Source of the DNA: Leucobacter exalbidus
Lineage (GTDB): Bacteria > Actinomycetota > Actinomycetes > Actinomycetales > Microbacteriaceae
Assembly (NCBI RefSeq): GCF_017834145.1
Contig: NZ_JAFIDA010000001.1
Span: forward strand, 1,798,001 to 1,862,000
Length of the DNA stretch: 64,000 bases
Reading direction: 5' to 3'
The translations under genes and the position numbers were made by a program. Shown piece after piece: positions 36,011 through 45,285 of this stretch (position 1 is its first letter; each line of letters begins with the position of its first letter). The notes below the pieces were generated by a model. The model was given only the letters and a program-made list of their open reading frames with translations, did not search any database and was not told the DNA's origin.

Positions 36011-37066
36011 ATGAGCACACACGGCGAGTTCAAGGTTCCCGGCGGCAAGCTGGTTGTCGTCGATTTCGACGTGGCCCACGGCCGCATCAAAGACTTCCGG
36101 TTATCGGGTGATTTCTTCCTCGAACCCGACGATGCCCTCGACTGCATCAATGGGGCCGTTGAGGGTATGGACCCCGCGGGCACCATCGAAGACTTCGCGG
36201 TCGCGATCCAAAAGGCGCTCCCCAGCGAGGTCCATCTGCTCGGGTTCACCCCGGGGTCTGTGGGGGTCGCCATTCGCCGTGCGCTCACCGGCGCCGCCCA
36301 CTGGCGCGACTACGACTGGCAGATCATCCACGAGCCGCCCATCTCCCCGGTGCTGAACGCCGCCCTCGACGAGGTACTCACCACCGCCGTCGGTGAGGGT
36401 CTGCGCGGCCCCACCCTGCGCATTTGGGAGTGGAACGAGCCCGCCGTCATCATCGGCAGCTTCCAGTCCGTCAAGAACGAAGTAGATGAGGCCGAGGCCG
36501 CCGCCCGCGGCGCGAAGATCGTGCGCCGCATCTCGGGTGGCGGCGCCATGTATATGGAGCCCAACGCCAGCATCACCTACGCCCTCTACGTGCCGGGTGA
36601 ACTCGTGCGCGGCATGGGCTTTGCTGATTCCTACGCGTACCTCGACGAGTGGGTGCTCGAGGCGCTGCAGGCGCTCGGCATCAACGCCACCTACAAACCC
36701 CTCAACGACATAGCGAGCCCCCAGGGCAAAATCGGTGGCGCGGCCCAAAAGCGCCTCGGATCGGGCGCCGTGCTGCACCACGTCACGATGGCCTACGACA
36801 TGGATGCCGAGGCGATGACCCAGGTGCTGCGCATCGGCCGAGAGAAGCTCTCTGACAAGGGCACCGCGAGCGCGCAGAAGCGCGTCGATCCGTTGCGCAG
36901 CCAGACCGGGCTGTCGCGTGAAGACATCATCGCGAAACTCATCGAGGTGTTCACGCAGCGTCACGGCGCCCAGATGGGCGAGGTGACTGACGGCGAGTGG
37001 GCCGCGGCCGAGCTGCTCGTTGAGCAGAAGTTTGAAACCCTCGAGTGGATTAAGCGCGTCCCGTAA
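36011..37066 (+). CDS. lplA: Lipoate-protein ligase with N-terminal accessory domain
   Basis: This 351-aa enzyme attaches lipoate (or octanoate) to the E2 and GcvH lipoyl domains. Residues about 1-90 resemble the small accessory domain that in E. coli LplA is C-terminal: FKVPGGKLVVVDFDVAHGRI, then DCINGAVEGMDP. The catalytic domain follows, with RRISGGGAMYMEPNASITYA and NDIASPQGKIGGAAQKR, whose lysine binds the lipoyl-adenylate. The order accessory-then-catalytic is known in some actinobacteria. The start is leaderless (TACGCT, 6 bases). Confidence 0.85.
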   Translation: MSTHGEFKVPGGKLVVVDFDVAHGRIKDFRLSGDFFLEPDDALDCINGAVEGMDPAGTIEDFAVAIQKALPSEVHLLGFTPGSVGVAIRRALTGAAHWRDYDWQIIHEPPISPVLNAALDEVLTTAVGEGLRGPTLRIWEWNEPAVIIGSFQSVKNEVDEAEAAARGAKIVRRISGGGAMYMEPNASITYALYVPGELVRGMGFADSYAYLDEWVLEALQALGINATYKPLNDIASPQGKIGGAAQKRLGSGAVLHHVTMAYDMDAEAMTQVLRIGREKLSDKGTASAQKRVDPLRSQTGLSREDIIAKLIEVFTQRHGAQMGEVTDGEWAAAELLVEQKFETLEWIKRVP

Positions 37067-37082
37067 GCTCAATAAGTTTCAG

Positions 37083-37088
37083 TAGGCT
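37083..37088 (+). promoter_or_regulatory. -10 hexamer TAGGCT, leaderless start
   Basis: TAGGCT ends 7 bases before the ATG at 37096. Confidence 0.5.
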
Positions 37089-37095
37089 CAACAGC

Positions 37096-39015
37096 ATGCA
37101 GCACAACGACGCTCTCCTGCAGGATCTTCGCCGCGTACTGGCGAGCCCCTCGCCCGCGCTGTTGATCGAGGCCGCGAGCGCGCTTGCGGCGCTCCAGCCC
37201 GCCGAGCCCGGCCCTGATGGCTCCCACACGCATGAGCTGCAGGATCTCATGACGGTGATCACGCAGTTGGCGCCCACGCTGGTGTCGGCCGCTGACCCTG
37301 AGACGAACGCGGTGCTGCGGGTGTGGGCCGAGATGCTCGGTGATGACATGCTGCGCCGCCGCGTCTTCCACTCGGTGAGCAAGCGCGATCACCCGGCTTG
37401 GCTCGATAACCTCCCGCACACCCGCGTCACGCGCGCCATTAGCTTTGGCGATCCGTTTGGCGAGGAAGAAACCCTGATGCTCGAGGTACAGATCGGCGCC
37501 CTGAGCTTCACGCTGGCGTGCGCGGTGCGTCACCTGGGCGGATCCTGCCTCGAGGATGCCTATCTGCTGTCGACCTCGATCGCGGGCGCCTTCGAAGACA
37601 TTCCGCCTGAGGTTGCCGAGACCGTCGTGCGGCGCGAGCGGCCCCTCCCCGAGGCGCAGCAGCTGCTGGCCGAGGCGCTCGAGGTTTCTGACCAGACGTT
37701 TCCGCCGTTTGAGTCTGACAGCTGGCCCATCACGCGCCCCGCGTTCGAGTGGTTTCTGCGCCTCATGCCGGCCCCGCCCACGCACCTGCAGGCCGTCGAG
37801 GACCCCTGGCTGGGTGACTTGGGCCACGCCGAAGGCGGTCACCGCGACCCCGAGGTGGCGCGCGTCGCCGACGCGTTCGCCCAGTCGCTCGAGGGCCGCA
37901 GGCTCCCCCCTGAAATGCGCAACGACGCCTATTTCGTGTTCTTGTTCCAGTCGACCCACGGCACCGGCGATCTGATGCGCTGGGGCCCGCAGTTCGTCGA
38001 GGCACTGATGCTCGATCTGTATCCGCGCAAGATCTTAGCCCCGGATCAGGTACTTTTGCGCCTTCCCCGGTTGCTCTCCGCGATCGTCACATGGGCGAAC
38101 ACGACCTCCGGAGTGGCGCCCTCGCGCACCAATATGGTGCTGCGGCTGATCAAGAAGCTGTCGCCCGAGTATCGCAATCTGGTGCGCGAGCGACATATCA
38201 ATCCGTTGACGCAAATGTGGGCGGGCATGCCCACGTCGGTGCCCGGATTCCCTGACGGCAGCATTCCCGGCGACCTGTTCCCGAGCGATCATCGCGCGGG
38301 TGACAGCCACGCGGGTGATCACCGTGCAGGCCGTCACCTCTCTATCGCCGATCTTGCAGACGCCGATCCGTCAGCCGCCGAGCTGCAGCGCGCTGATGTG
38401 CAGAGCGCCGATTTCCTTGACCCCGATTTCTTCGCTGACCCGTCGTTTTCGGCCGATCGGGCGCTCGTGCAGTTCGTGCGTTTTCAGTTAGAAGACGAAG
38501 CGGGCGGCCCCGAAGAGCTCGCCGAGCTCGACACCACCCCGCTGCGCATCGACACCTTCGACGAGGTGCTCGACAGCTATGAGGTGCCCGAAGATCTGCA
38601 CCCGAAGCTGCGCAAAATTGCGGCGATCGTCACCAAGGTGGGCGGTAAGTTCTTTCACGATACCGAGCTCGTGTCGGTGGCCGTGCGGGTGCTCGTGGCG
38701 TCGGCGACGTGGGATCCGGCGGTGTATCGCCGCCGCGCCAAAGACGAAATCACCGCGGCCGCCGTGTGCTGGATCGCGGGCCGCAATAACCGCTGGTTCT
38801 CTGCGTATGATCGCCCCGAGCGCAGCGTCAAGGCCCTCGTGACGGCCTTCGGGCTCACCTCATCGCCGCAGCAGCGCGGCATCACAATTCTGCGGGCAAT
38901 GGGTGCGCACGAACCGTATCGGGCGCAAGATCTGAACATCGGCGACCCCGAGTTTTTGACGGCCGCACGCCGCGCCATGATCATCGCTGAGCGCGACGCG
39001 CTGCCGCCCGCCTAG
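37096..39015 (+). CDS. Large hypothetical protein, DUF6398-like C-terminal part
   Basis: This 639-aa soluble protein has no signal peptide. The C-terminal region (about residues 490-600, with DLHPKLRKIAAIVTKVGGKF and ISVAVR-like VSVAVRVLVASATWDP, then AAAVCWIAGRNN) follows the DUF6398 pattern. It includes a conserved CW and a helix-turn-helix-like end (GLTSSPQQRGITILRAM). Residues about 395-440 are an Asp/His/Ala-rich low-complexity stretch (DHRAGDSHAGDHRAG). The function is unknown. Core GC content and a leaderless promoter suggest a resident gene. Confidence 0.7.
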   Translation: MQHNDALLQDLRRVLASPSPALLIEAASALAALQPAEPGPDGSHTHELQDLMTVITQLAPTLVSAADPETNAVLRVWAEMLGDDMLRRRVFHSVSKRDHPAWLDNLPHTRVTRAISFGDPFGEEETLMLEVQIGALSFTLACAVRHLGGSCLEDAYLLSTSIAGAFEDIPPEVAETVVRRERPLPEAQQLLAEALEVSDQTFPPFESDSWPITRPAFEWFLRLMPAPPTHLQAVEDPWLGDLGHAEGGHRDPEVARVADAFAQSLEGRRLPPEMRNDAYFVFLFQSTHGTGDLMRWGPQFVEALMLDLYPRKILAPDQVLLRLPRLLSAIVTWANTTSGVAPSRTNMVLRLIKKLSPEYRNLVRERHINPLTQMWAGMPTSVPGFPDGSIPGDLFPSDHRAGDSHAGDHRAGRHLSIADLADADPSAAELQRADVQSADFLDPDFFADPSFSADRALVQFVRFQLEDEAGGPEELAELDTTPLRIDTFDEVLDSYEVPEDLHPKLRKIAAIVTKVGGKFFHDTELVSVAVRVLVASATWDPAVYRRRAKDEITAAAVCWIAGRNNRWFSAYDRPERSVKALVTAFGLTSSPQQRGITILRAMGAHEPYRAQDLNIGDPEFLTAARRAMIIAERDALPPA

Positions 39016-39977
39016 CGGGTCAGAATCACCTTGCCGGTGGTGGCGCGGCTCTCGAGCGCGGTGTGCGCCGCGGCCGCCTCGGCGAGCGGAAAGCGGGCGC
39101 CGATGCGCACGTCGAGGGTGCCTGCGGCGATCGCGTCGAAGAGTTCACCGTATCGCCAGGCCCGCTCTTCGGGGGTGCGCAGGAAGAAAGTGAGCGAGGG
39201 GCGCGTGATCGAGAGTGATCCGCCGCCGTTCAGCCGCTGCAGGTCGAACGGCGGCACGGGCCCGCTCGCCGCCCCAAACAGCACCATTTCGCCGCGAATG
39301 CGCAGGGCCCGCAGCGAGTCATCGAAGGTGTCTTTACCGACCCCGTCGTACACGACCGCGACGCCAGCACCCGCCGTCAGTTCGCGCGCCTTCTCAGCGA
39401 AGTTGCCGTAGCGCAGCACGTCTGAGGCGCCGGCGGCCAGGCTCAGCTCGCGCTTGGCGGGCGTTGACACCGTGGTGATGACGCGCACCCCGCGGGCGAC
39501 GAGCAGCTGGGTGAGCAGCAAACCCACACCGCCGGCTCCGGCGTGCACGAGCACGGTGTCGCCGGGCTGCGGGCGTGCGGCCGAGGTCGCGAGGTAGTGC
39601 GCGGTGAGGCCCTGCAGCGGCAGCGCGGCGGCCGTCTCAGCGTCAATCGTGCCCGGCACGCGCACCGCGCCCACCGCGGCCACGAGAAATCGGTCGGCAT
39701 AGGTGGCCCGCGCTTCGGCCGTGGCGATCAGGTCGCCCACGGCAAACCCGGTGACCCCGTCGCCCACCGCGATCACGGTGCCCGAGGCCTCGGCGCCCGG
39801 GGTGAACGGGTAGTTTACCGTGTACAGGCCCGAGCGCTGGTACGTTTCGATGAAGTTCACGCCGACCGCGGCGGTCTCCACGAGCAGTTCGCCGGGCCCC
39901 GGGGACACCTCGGCAATGTCGGCAAGTTCGAGTACTTCGGGTCCGCCAGAGTGCGGGGCAACAATTGCGCGCGTCAT
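39012..39977 (-). CDS. NADPH:quinone oxidoreductase, MDR superfamily (zinc-free)
   Basis: This 321-aa protein has the GroES-like domain with GVNFIETYQRSGLY and YPFTPGAEASGTVIAVG, and the NADP-binding domain with VLVHAGAGGVGLLLTQLLVA and YDGVGKDTFDDSL. There are no zinc-ligand cysteines, as is usual for QorA-type quinone reductases. It ends against the 37096-39015 gene with a four-base overlap of the convergent stops. The start lies 6 bases after TAGGCT. Confidence 0.9.
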   Translation of the reverse strand: MTRAIVAPHSGGPEVLELADIAEVSPGPGELLVETAAVGVNFIETYQRSGLYTVNYPFTPGAEASGTVIAVGDGVTGFAVGDLIATAEARATYADRFLVAAVGAVRVPGTIDAETAAALPLQGLTAHYLATSAARPQPGDTVLVHAGAGGVGLLLTQLLVARGVRVITTVSTPAKRELSLAAGASDVLRYGNFAEKARELTAGAGVAVVYDGVGKDTFDDSLRALRIRGEMVLFGAASGPVPPFDLQRLNGGGSLSITRPSLTFFLRTPEERAWRYGELFDAIAAGTLDVRIGARFPLAEAAAAHTALESRATTGKVILTR

Positions 39978-39983
39978 GCTCTG

Positions 39984-39989
39984 AGCCTA
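39984..39989 (-). promoter_or_regulatory. -10 hexamer TAGGCT, leaderless start
   Basis: TAGGCT on the minus strand ends 6 bases before the ATG at 39977. Confidence 0.5.
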
Positions 39990-40173
39990 CGCTTTGGGCG
40001 GCCGTTCATCGAGTACGTCGCGCCGTATGACGTAATGTGCTTCGACGGGGCTGTCTGTTCCAGATGTCTGCCTGTTCTGCCGCCTGCCTACGTCAGCGAG
40101 CACCTTCCACCCCAACGACGAAGGGGAGGGCCCGCCGAAGCACACCCTCCCCCGTCATACCGCGTGAGCTACC

Positions 40174-42267
40174 TCACTTGCGTGCGCGAGCGACCGCGAA
40201 GGCCGTGAGCACGAGCCCACCCGCGGCCCACAGTACGAGTGCGGTGACCGCGGCGCCTGCGCCCGTGGCACTCATGGCGATCGCCTGGAAGCCACCCATC
40301 GCGGCCCCGATCGGGCTCGCGTCGCCAATCGCGGCGAGCGGGCCGGGCACCGTCGAAACGATGCCGACGGCAAACGCGACAACGAGCAGCGCGAACGCGA
40401 TGAAGCGCCCAAGCCCGCCCAGCAGTGCGGTGAGGCCCTGCAGCAGCAGGGTGAAAGCGACGCCCGTGAGCAGTGCGAGTCCGAAGAACGCGGCCCCCTG
40501 CGCGAGGTCGTATCCCAGCGCGATCGGCAGCACGATCCCGGCGATCCCGCCCTGTACCGCGCCTAGCACGATGGCCGGCAGCGCGCTGCGCAGCGTGATC
40601 CAGCCCACGCCGCGGGCGGCGTCGCGGGTGCGGCTCCACAGCGGCGCGAGCAGCAGGAACGCGGCCAACGCGCCGGCCCACAGGGCGATGCCCGCAAACA
40701 GCGGCACTCCCGATGCGTTGAACAGCTCGTCGCTCGCGCCCTCGGCCTTCACCGGGGTGACGGCGGTTTGCGCCAGCTTGTCGCGCTGGCTTTCGGTGTA
40801 ACTCGGAATGCCGCTTGCGGCCTCGCCGAGCCCCTCGGCGAGGGTCTTCGCTCCGGTGGCCGATTGGCCTGCGCCCTCGGCAAGCTTGGTCGCCCCGTCG
40901 GCGAGGTCGGGTACGCCGGCCGCGAGCTCAGAGGTGCCGGTCGCCAGCTGCGAGGTGCCGGTCGCCAGCTGCGCGGCCCCGTCTGAGAGCCCCGTGCTGC
41001 CCGTGGCGAGCGCGGCCGCGCCCGTCGATAGCTCGGCGCCCTGGGTGGCGAAATCAGACAGCCCGGTGCCGAATTCGGACAAGCCCGTGGTGAGCTGATC
41101 GAGCTGCGCAACCGGATCAACCCCGGGGGTTGCCTGCCCGCCGAGCGTCTCTTGCACACCCGACATTGCGGTGCCCAGGTCGGCCGCGCCGGTGCCAGCG
41201 TTGGCAAGCTCATCGCCGATGGCCTTTACCGAAGCCCCCATCGCACCCGCCATCTTTCCGCAGAACTCAGGGGTGGCGCCCGAGGCGTAGCACTCCAAGG
41301 TGAGCGGTTCAATCGAAGCGCCGAAGGTGGCGGCCTCGGTGCCCGCCCCGGCCAGCCCGTCAGTGAGCGCCGCGGAGTGAGCAGCGGCGTCCGCCTGCAT
41401 CTGGGTGAGTGCGCCGATGATCGTCTTCAGCTGCGTGACCGCGGCCGTGCCACCGGCCGCGAGGCCCTGGTACGACTCCGACAGGGTCGCTGCGCCATCC
41501 ACGTACTGGGTCACCCCTGCTGAGAGTGCGCCCGCCCCGGTCGCAAGCTCGGCGGCGCCCGAGGAGAGGGATCCGGCGCCGCTGGAAAGTTCGCCCGCCC
41601 CGTTCGCGAGCTGCTGTGTGCCGTCGACCAGCAGGGTGGTGCCGTCGGCGAGCTGCCCCGCGCCATCGGCCAGCTGGCTGCCACCGTCAGCGAGCTTCGT
41701 GGCGCCGTCAGCGGCCTCGCCGATGCCGTCGCCAATCTCGTTCATGCCGACAAACACGCTGCCCACGAACTGTTCGCCGAGCTGCTGGTTAAGCACCGAG
41801 GTTGCCGTCTGCGTGACGATGCCCGACAGTGCGGTGTCGATGAGGCGGCCGCGGTCGCTCTCTTCGATCTTGATGCGGGCCTGTTCGGCGTCGTCAGGTT
41901 CGCCCGAGAGCGAGGTCGCGGCGGCCGAGAAGTTCTTCGGAATGGTGACGACGGTCGTGTATCGCCCGTCGTCGAGGCCAGCCTTCGCGTCTTCGGCGTC
42001 GGTGAGCAGCCAGGTGAAGTTTGAGTCTGCGTCGCCGTCGATGAGTTCGCCCGCGAGCACCCGCCCGAGCGGCACGAGTTGCCCGTCGACCTCGACCGCT
42101 TCGTCGTTATTGACGACCGCAGCGGTCACGTTTTCGAGCCGGTCGGTGGGGTTCCACAGCCCCCACAGCAGCACGCCTGCCACCGTGAGCGGCACGAGCA
42201 GCAGGCCGAGAATGGTGGTCCACCGCACCGGCTTCGTTCCCTTGAGTCGCGAGAATGTGGAGCTCAT
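40174..42267 (-). CDS. YhgE/Pip family membrane protein
   Basis: This 697-aa protein has one N-terminal helix (residues about 18-38) and an extracytoplasmic region with long runs of the L-x-x-G-A/T-x-x-L heptad-like repeat (GAGELSSGAGSLSSGAAELA and many similar units). About five membrane helices form the C-terminus. This layout defines YhgE/Pip proteins, related to phage infection protein and to ESX-linked YueB. The gene overlaps the MMPL gene by four bases (ATGA), so the two are made together. It probably helps the MMPL exporter cross the envelope; this is inference. Confidence 0.88.
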   Translation of the reverse strand: MSSTFSRLKGTKPVRWTTILGLLLVPLTVAGVLLWGLWNPTDRLENVTAAVVNNDEAVEVDGQLVPLGRVLAGELIDGDADSNFTWLLTDAEDAKAGLDDGRYTTVVTIPKNFSAAATSLSGEPDDAEQARIKIEESDRGRLIDTALSGIVTQTATSVLNQQLGEQFVGSVFVGMNEIGDGIGEAADGATKLADGGSQLADGAGQLADGTTLLVDGTQQLANGAGELSSGAGSLSSGAAELATGAGALSAGVTQYVDGAATLSESYQGLAAGGTAAVTQLKTIIGALTQMQADAAAHSAALTDGLAGAGTEAATFGASIEPLTLECYASGATPEFCGKMAGAMGASVKAIGDELANAGTGAADLGTAMSGVQETLGGQATPGVDPVAQLDQLTTGLSEFGTGLSDFATQGAELSTGAAALATGSTGLSDGAAQLATGTSQLATGTSELAAGVPDLADGATKLAEGAGQSATGAKTLAEGLGEAASGIPSYTESQRDKLAQTAVTPVKAEGASDELFNASGVPLFAGIALWAGALAAFLLLAPLWSRTRDAARGVGWITLRSALPAIVLGAVQGGIAGIVLPIALGYDLAQGAAFFGLALLTGVAFTLLLQGLTALLGGLGRFIAFALLVVAFAVGIVSTVPGPLAAIGDASPIGAAMGGFQAIAMSATGAGAAVTALVLWAAGGLVLTAFAVARARK

Positions 42268-45050
42268 CGGGCGCCTCCTTCGTGTTGCATAACGAGTGTG
42301 TCGGTTGCCTGGTCGGCGACCAGTGCGGTGCCCTCGGGCAGAATGCGGGTGGCGAGCTCGCGCTCCCCCAGCACCACGATGGTGGGGGTGGGGCGGCCCG
42401 CTTGGCGCGCTGCCGCCGCGGCCGCCGCGAGTGCCGAGCGCATGTCATCGACGGCGCTCAGCGGCAGGGGCTGCTGCGCGGCCTCCTGCAGGTCGAGCAC
42501 GATGAGCTGCGGTCGGTCGCTCACGCTGGCGTGCAGCGAGGCCGGGTCTGCCCACGCCACCCGCGCGCGCAGGGAACCCGCGCGCTCGGGCAGCAGCAGC
42601 CCGCCCACCTTTGCGGTGCCGGCCACGATGGTGCCGCGGCCCGCAATGATTTCGGCGAGGAGGCGCGAGGTAGCTTCTCGCGGATCGAGCAGCAGCACCT
42701 CGCCCGGGGCGACCCGCAGATCCTTGATCTGCAGGCCGCCGGGCAGCAGCAGGTCTTCGGTCGCGATTACCGCGTGGGGCATATCGGCCGGCCATTCGGC
42801 GTGCGCGAGCTCGCGTGCGAGCCCTTCGCCCTCGACGTCGAACGAGGGCAGCACCCGGCTGAGCCAGCGCGGCATCTGCCAGGCCCGGTCGCCCAAGAGG
42901 GCGAGCACCGCGGGCACGAGGGTCATGCGCACGATGAAGGCGTCGACGAACACACCGACGGCGAGGCCAAGCGCGATCACCTTAATGCTGGGGTCGCCAT
43001 CGGGCACGAAGGCCGCAAACACGGCGATCATGATGAGTGCCGCCGCGGTCACCACCTTCGCGCTGCCCACGAAGCCGCGGCTGATCGCGTCGCTCGCGTT
43101 CGCGCCGTGCACGTATTCCTCGCGAATACGCGAAACAAGAAACACTTCGTAGTCCATCGCGAGCCCAAACAGCACGCCCATCAAGATGATCGGCATGAAG
43201 CTGAGCACGGGGCCCGCCGAGTGCACGTTGAGCAGGTCGCCCAGCCAACCCCACTGGAATACGGCGACCACCGCGCCGAACGCGGCGCCCACCGAAAGTA
43301 GGTAACCGAGGGTCGCCTTGATCGGCACCCACACCGAGCGGAACACCATCGCGAGCAGAATCAGCGACAGGCCAACGACGAGCAGCCCAAAGGGCAACAG
43401 CGATTCACCGAGCAGGTGCGACACGTCAATGCCCACCGCGGTAAACCCGGTGACGGCGAGGCTCACCCCGTAGGTCTCGAGCCATTCATCGTGGTGCGCG
43501 CGCAGCTCAGAGACGAGCTCCTCGGTACTCGCTGCCTGCGGCCCCTCCTCGGGCTGCACCTGGATAATGCCGGTGTCGGCGTTCTGGTTGGGCGTCGCCA
43601 TCGGCACCTCGGCAACGCCAGGAATCGCGCGCACCTCGTCGGCGAGGTCTGCCATCAGCCCGAGCGGATCTTCGCTCGCAATGATCGATCCCGTAAGAAT
43701 CAGCGGGCCGTTCGCGCCCTCACCGAAGTGCTCGCCTGTCAGCTCGTATGTGACGCGCGCCGGATCGGTTTCTTCCAGCGTTTCGGCACCCGGCAACGCG
43801 AGCCTGAGATCCAGGGCCGGCACCGAGGCCGCACCGAGGCCGATCACCACGATCAAGATCGTGATCAGTGGTTTTGCGGTGACCGCGCGCACCCAACCAC
43901 CGAAGAATCGGTCGGCCCGGCTGACCTTGCGGGCCGCGACGCCTGCGCCAGCAGTGTCTCCGCTGCCTGCGCTGCCTGCGCCCGCCTCGGCTGCCGCGGT
44001 GTTCGCGGCGAGCAACGCGCGCTGCTTCTTGGGGAGGATCCGGATCCCAGCCATCGCCAGCACCGCCGGTGTGAGCGTCACCCCGATCAGCACCGCGACC
44101 GCGACGCCCGCGGCCGCAGCGACGCCGAGCGCGGTGAGGAACGGGATGCCGGCGACCGACAGCCCGAGCAGCGCGATGATGACGGTGAGTCCTGCGAAGA
44201 CGACCGCCGAGCCGCTCGTGGCCGTGGCCCGCGCGATCGATTCGGTGACGCCGAGGCCCGAGCGCAGTTGTTCTTGGTGTCGACTCACGATGAAGAGTGT
44301 GTAGTCGATGCCGACCGCAAGCCCCAGCATCAGCGCCAGCATGGGGGTCGTCGAGGTCATGTCGGCGAACGCGGTCGTGAGGAACAGGCCCGCGATCGTG
44401 ACGCCGACGCCCAGCAGCGCGATGAGCAACGGCATCCCTGCGGCCACGAGCGAGCCGAGGGTGAACAGCAGCACGAAGAACGCGATCACTACACCCACCG
44501 CTTCAGTCGCGGTGAAGCCGGGGATCGAAGTCGAGAACACATCGCCGCCATAGGAGGCGGTAGCACCTGTGGGAAGCGCGTCTTGAAGTTCGGCGGTGAT
44601 GTCGATGATGCCGTCGCTGGTGGCCACCGGCACGTCGCTTTGAGTGGCATCGATCTGCACGCGAATGAGCGCTGCACGCCCGTCGTCGCTGATCTCGCTC
44701 GGCGCGAGCTCGGCAAACGGTGACACCACGGCGTTCACGAAGGGCAGCGCCTCGAGCTCGGTCGTCGCGTCGACGATCGCTCGCTCGTACTCGGCGGTGC
44801 CGGCTTCCTTGCCGTCGGGCGCCACCACGATGATCGTGGCGCTTGTGCCACTCACCTCGGGAAAGGTGCGGCCGAGGGCATCGATCGCCGCCTGCGACTC
44901 AGTGCCGGGGATGGTGATCGGGGCATTCGCGCCCTGGGAGAAGAGGCCCGCGCCAATCCCCAAGACCGCGAGGATCGCGATCCAGACGATGAGCACCAGC
45001 CATTTCGCCTTGGTAGCCCAGAGTCCGATCGCGTGGAGCAGAGTCGACAT
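42264..45050 (-). CDS. MMPL-family exporter with a decayed ABC-ATPase-like C-terminal domain
   Basis: This 928-aa RND/MMPL protein has 12 membrane helices in two halves. Motifs include GLAVGIDYTLFIVSRHQEQL and GLAMDYEVFLVSRIREEYV. Unusually, about 190 residues follow the last helix. They resemble an ABC ATPase outline: LQIKDLRVAPGEVLLLDPRE, ATSRLLAEIIAGRGTIVAGT, and PQLIVLDLQEAA (Walker B-like). The Walker A lysine and the LSGGQ signature are absent. MMPL proteins export lipids or drugs by proton motive force. ATG 45050 is chosen; GTG 45059 is possible. Confidence 0.88.
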   Translation of the reverse strand: MSTLLHAIGLWATKAKWLVLIVWIAILAVLGIGAGLFSQGANAPITIPGTESQAAIDALGRTFPEVSGTSATIIVVAPDGKEAGTAEYERAIVDATTELEALPFVNAVVSPFAELAPSEISDDGRAALIRVQIDATQSDVPVATSDGIIDITAELQDALPTGATASYGGDVFSTSIPGFTATEAVGVVIAFFVLLFTLGSLVAAGMPLLIALLGVGVTIAGLFLTTAFADMTSTTPMLALMLGLAVGIDYTLFIVSRHQEQLRSGLGVTESIARATATSGSAVVFAGLTVIIALLGLSVAGIPFLTALGVAAAAGVAVAVLIGVTLTPAVLAMAGIRILPKKQRALLAANTAAAEAGAGSAGSGDTAGAGVAARKVSRADRFFGGWVRAVTAKPLITILIVVIGLGAASVPALDLRLALPGAETLEETDPARVTYELTGEHFGEGANGPLILTGSIIASEDPLGLMADLADEVRAIPGVAEVPMATPNQNADTGIIQVQPEEGPQAASTEELVSELRAHHDEWLETYGVSLAVTGFTAVGIDVSHLLGESLLPFGLLVVGLSLILLAMVFRSVWVPIKATLGYLLSVGAAFGAVVAVFQWGWLGDLLNVHSAGPVLSFMPIILMGVLFGLAMDYEVFLVSRIREEYVHGANASDAISRGFVGSAKVVTAAALIMIAVFAAFVPDGDPSIKVIALGLAVGVFVDAFIVRMTLVPAVLALLGDRAWQMPRWLSRVLPSFDVEGEGLARELAHAEWPADMPHAVIATEDLLLPGGLQIKDLRVAPGEVLLLDPREATSRLLAEIIAGRGTIVAGTAKVGGLLLPERAGSLRARVAWADPASLHASVSDRPQLIVLDLQEAAQQPLPLSAVDDMRSALAAAAAAARQAGRPTPTIVVLGERELATRILPEGTALVADQATDTLVMQHEGGAR

Positions 45051-45156
45051 GCGGCGCACGCCTTTCGTTGAAAGGTCTGTTCACGACGGGCTCGGGCGCT
45101 TGCAAGATCGAACCAGCGGGGTCGAACGCGAGCGCCAGGCGCCTTCGCGAGGGTTC

Positions 45157-45194
45157 GATACACGAGTGTATCCGATTCGATACACTCATGTATC
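45157..45194. promoter_or_regulatory. Twin TetR-type operators
   Basis: GATACACGAGTGTATC (45157-45172) has perfect 7-base arms. GATACACTCATGTATC (45179-45194) has 6-base arms. Their centres are 22 bp apart, two helical turns, between the divergent MMPL and TetR genes. The adjacent TetR protein is the expected ligand. Confidence 0.85.
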
Positions 45195-45285
45195 CAGGTA
45201 TCATTCAGGTGACAGCGTTCGCCGCAATGAGCGGCCGTCGGCGGGAACTGCCGCCGCATTCTTACCCGAAAGGTGGGCTTTCTCG

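Noticed and set aside
40815-41098. Plus-strand frames rich in Pro/Arg inside the YhgE gene
   Set aside because: They are shadows of the repeat region of the YhgE/Pip gene.
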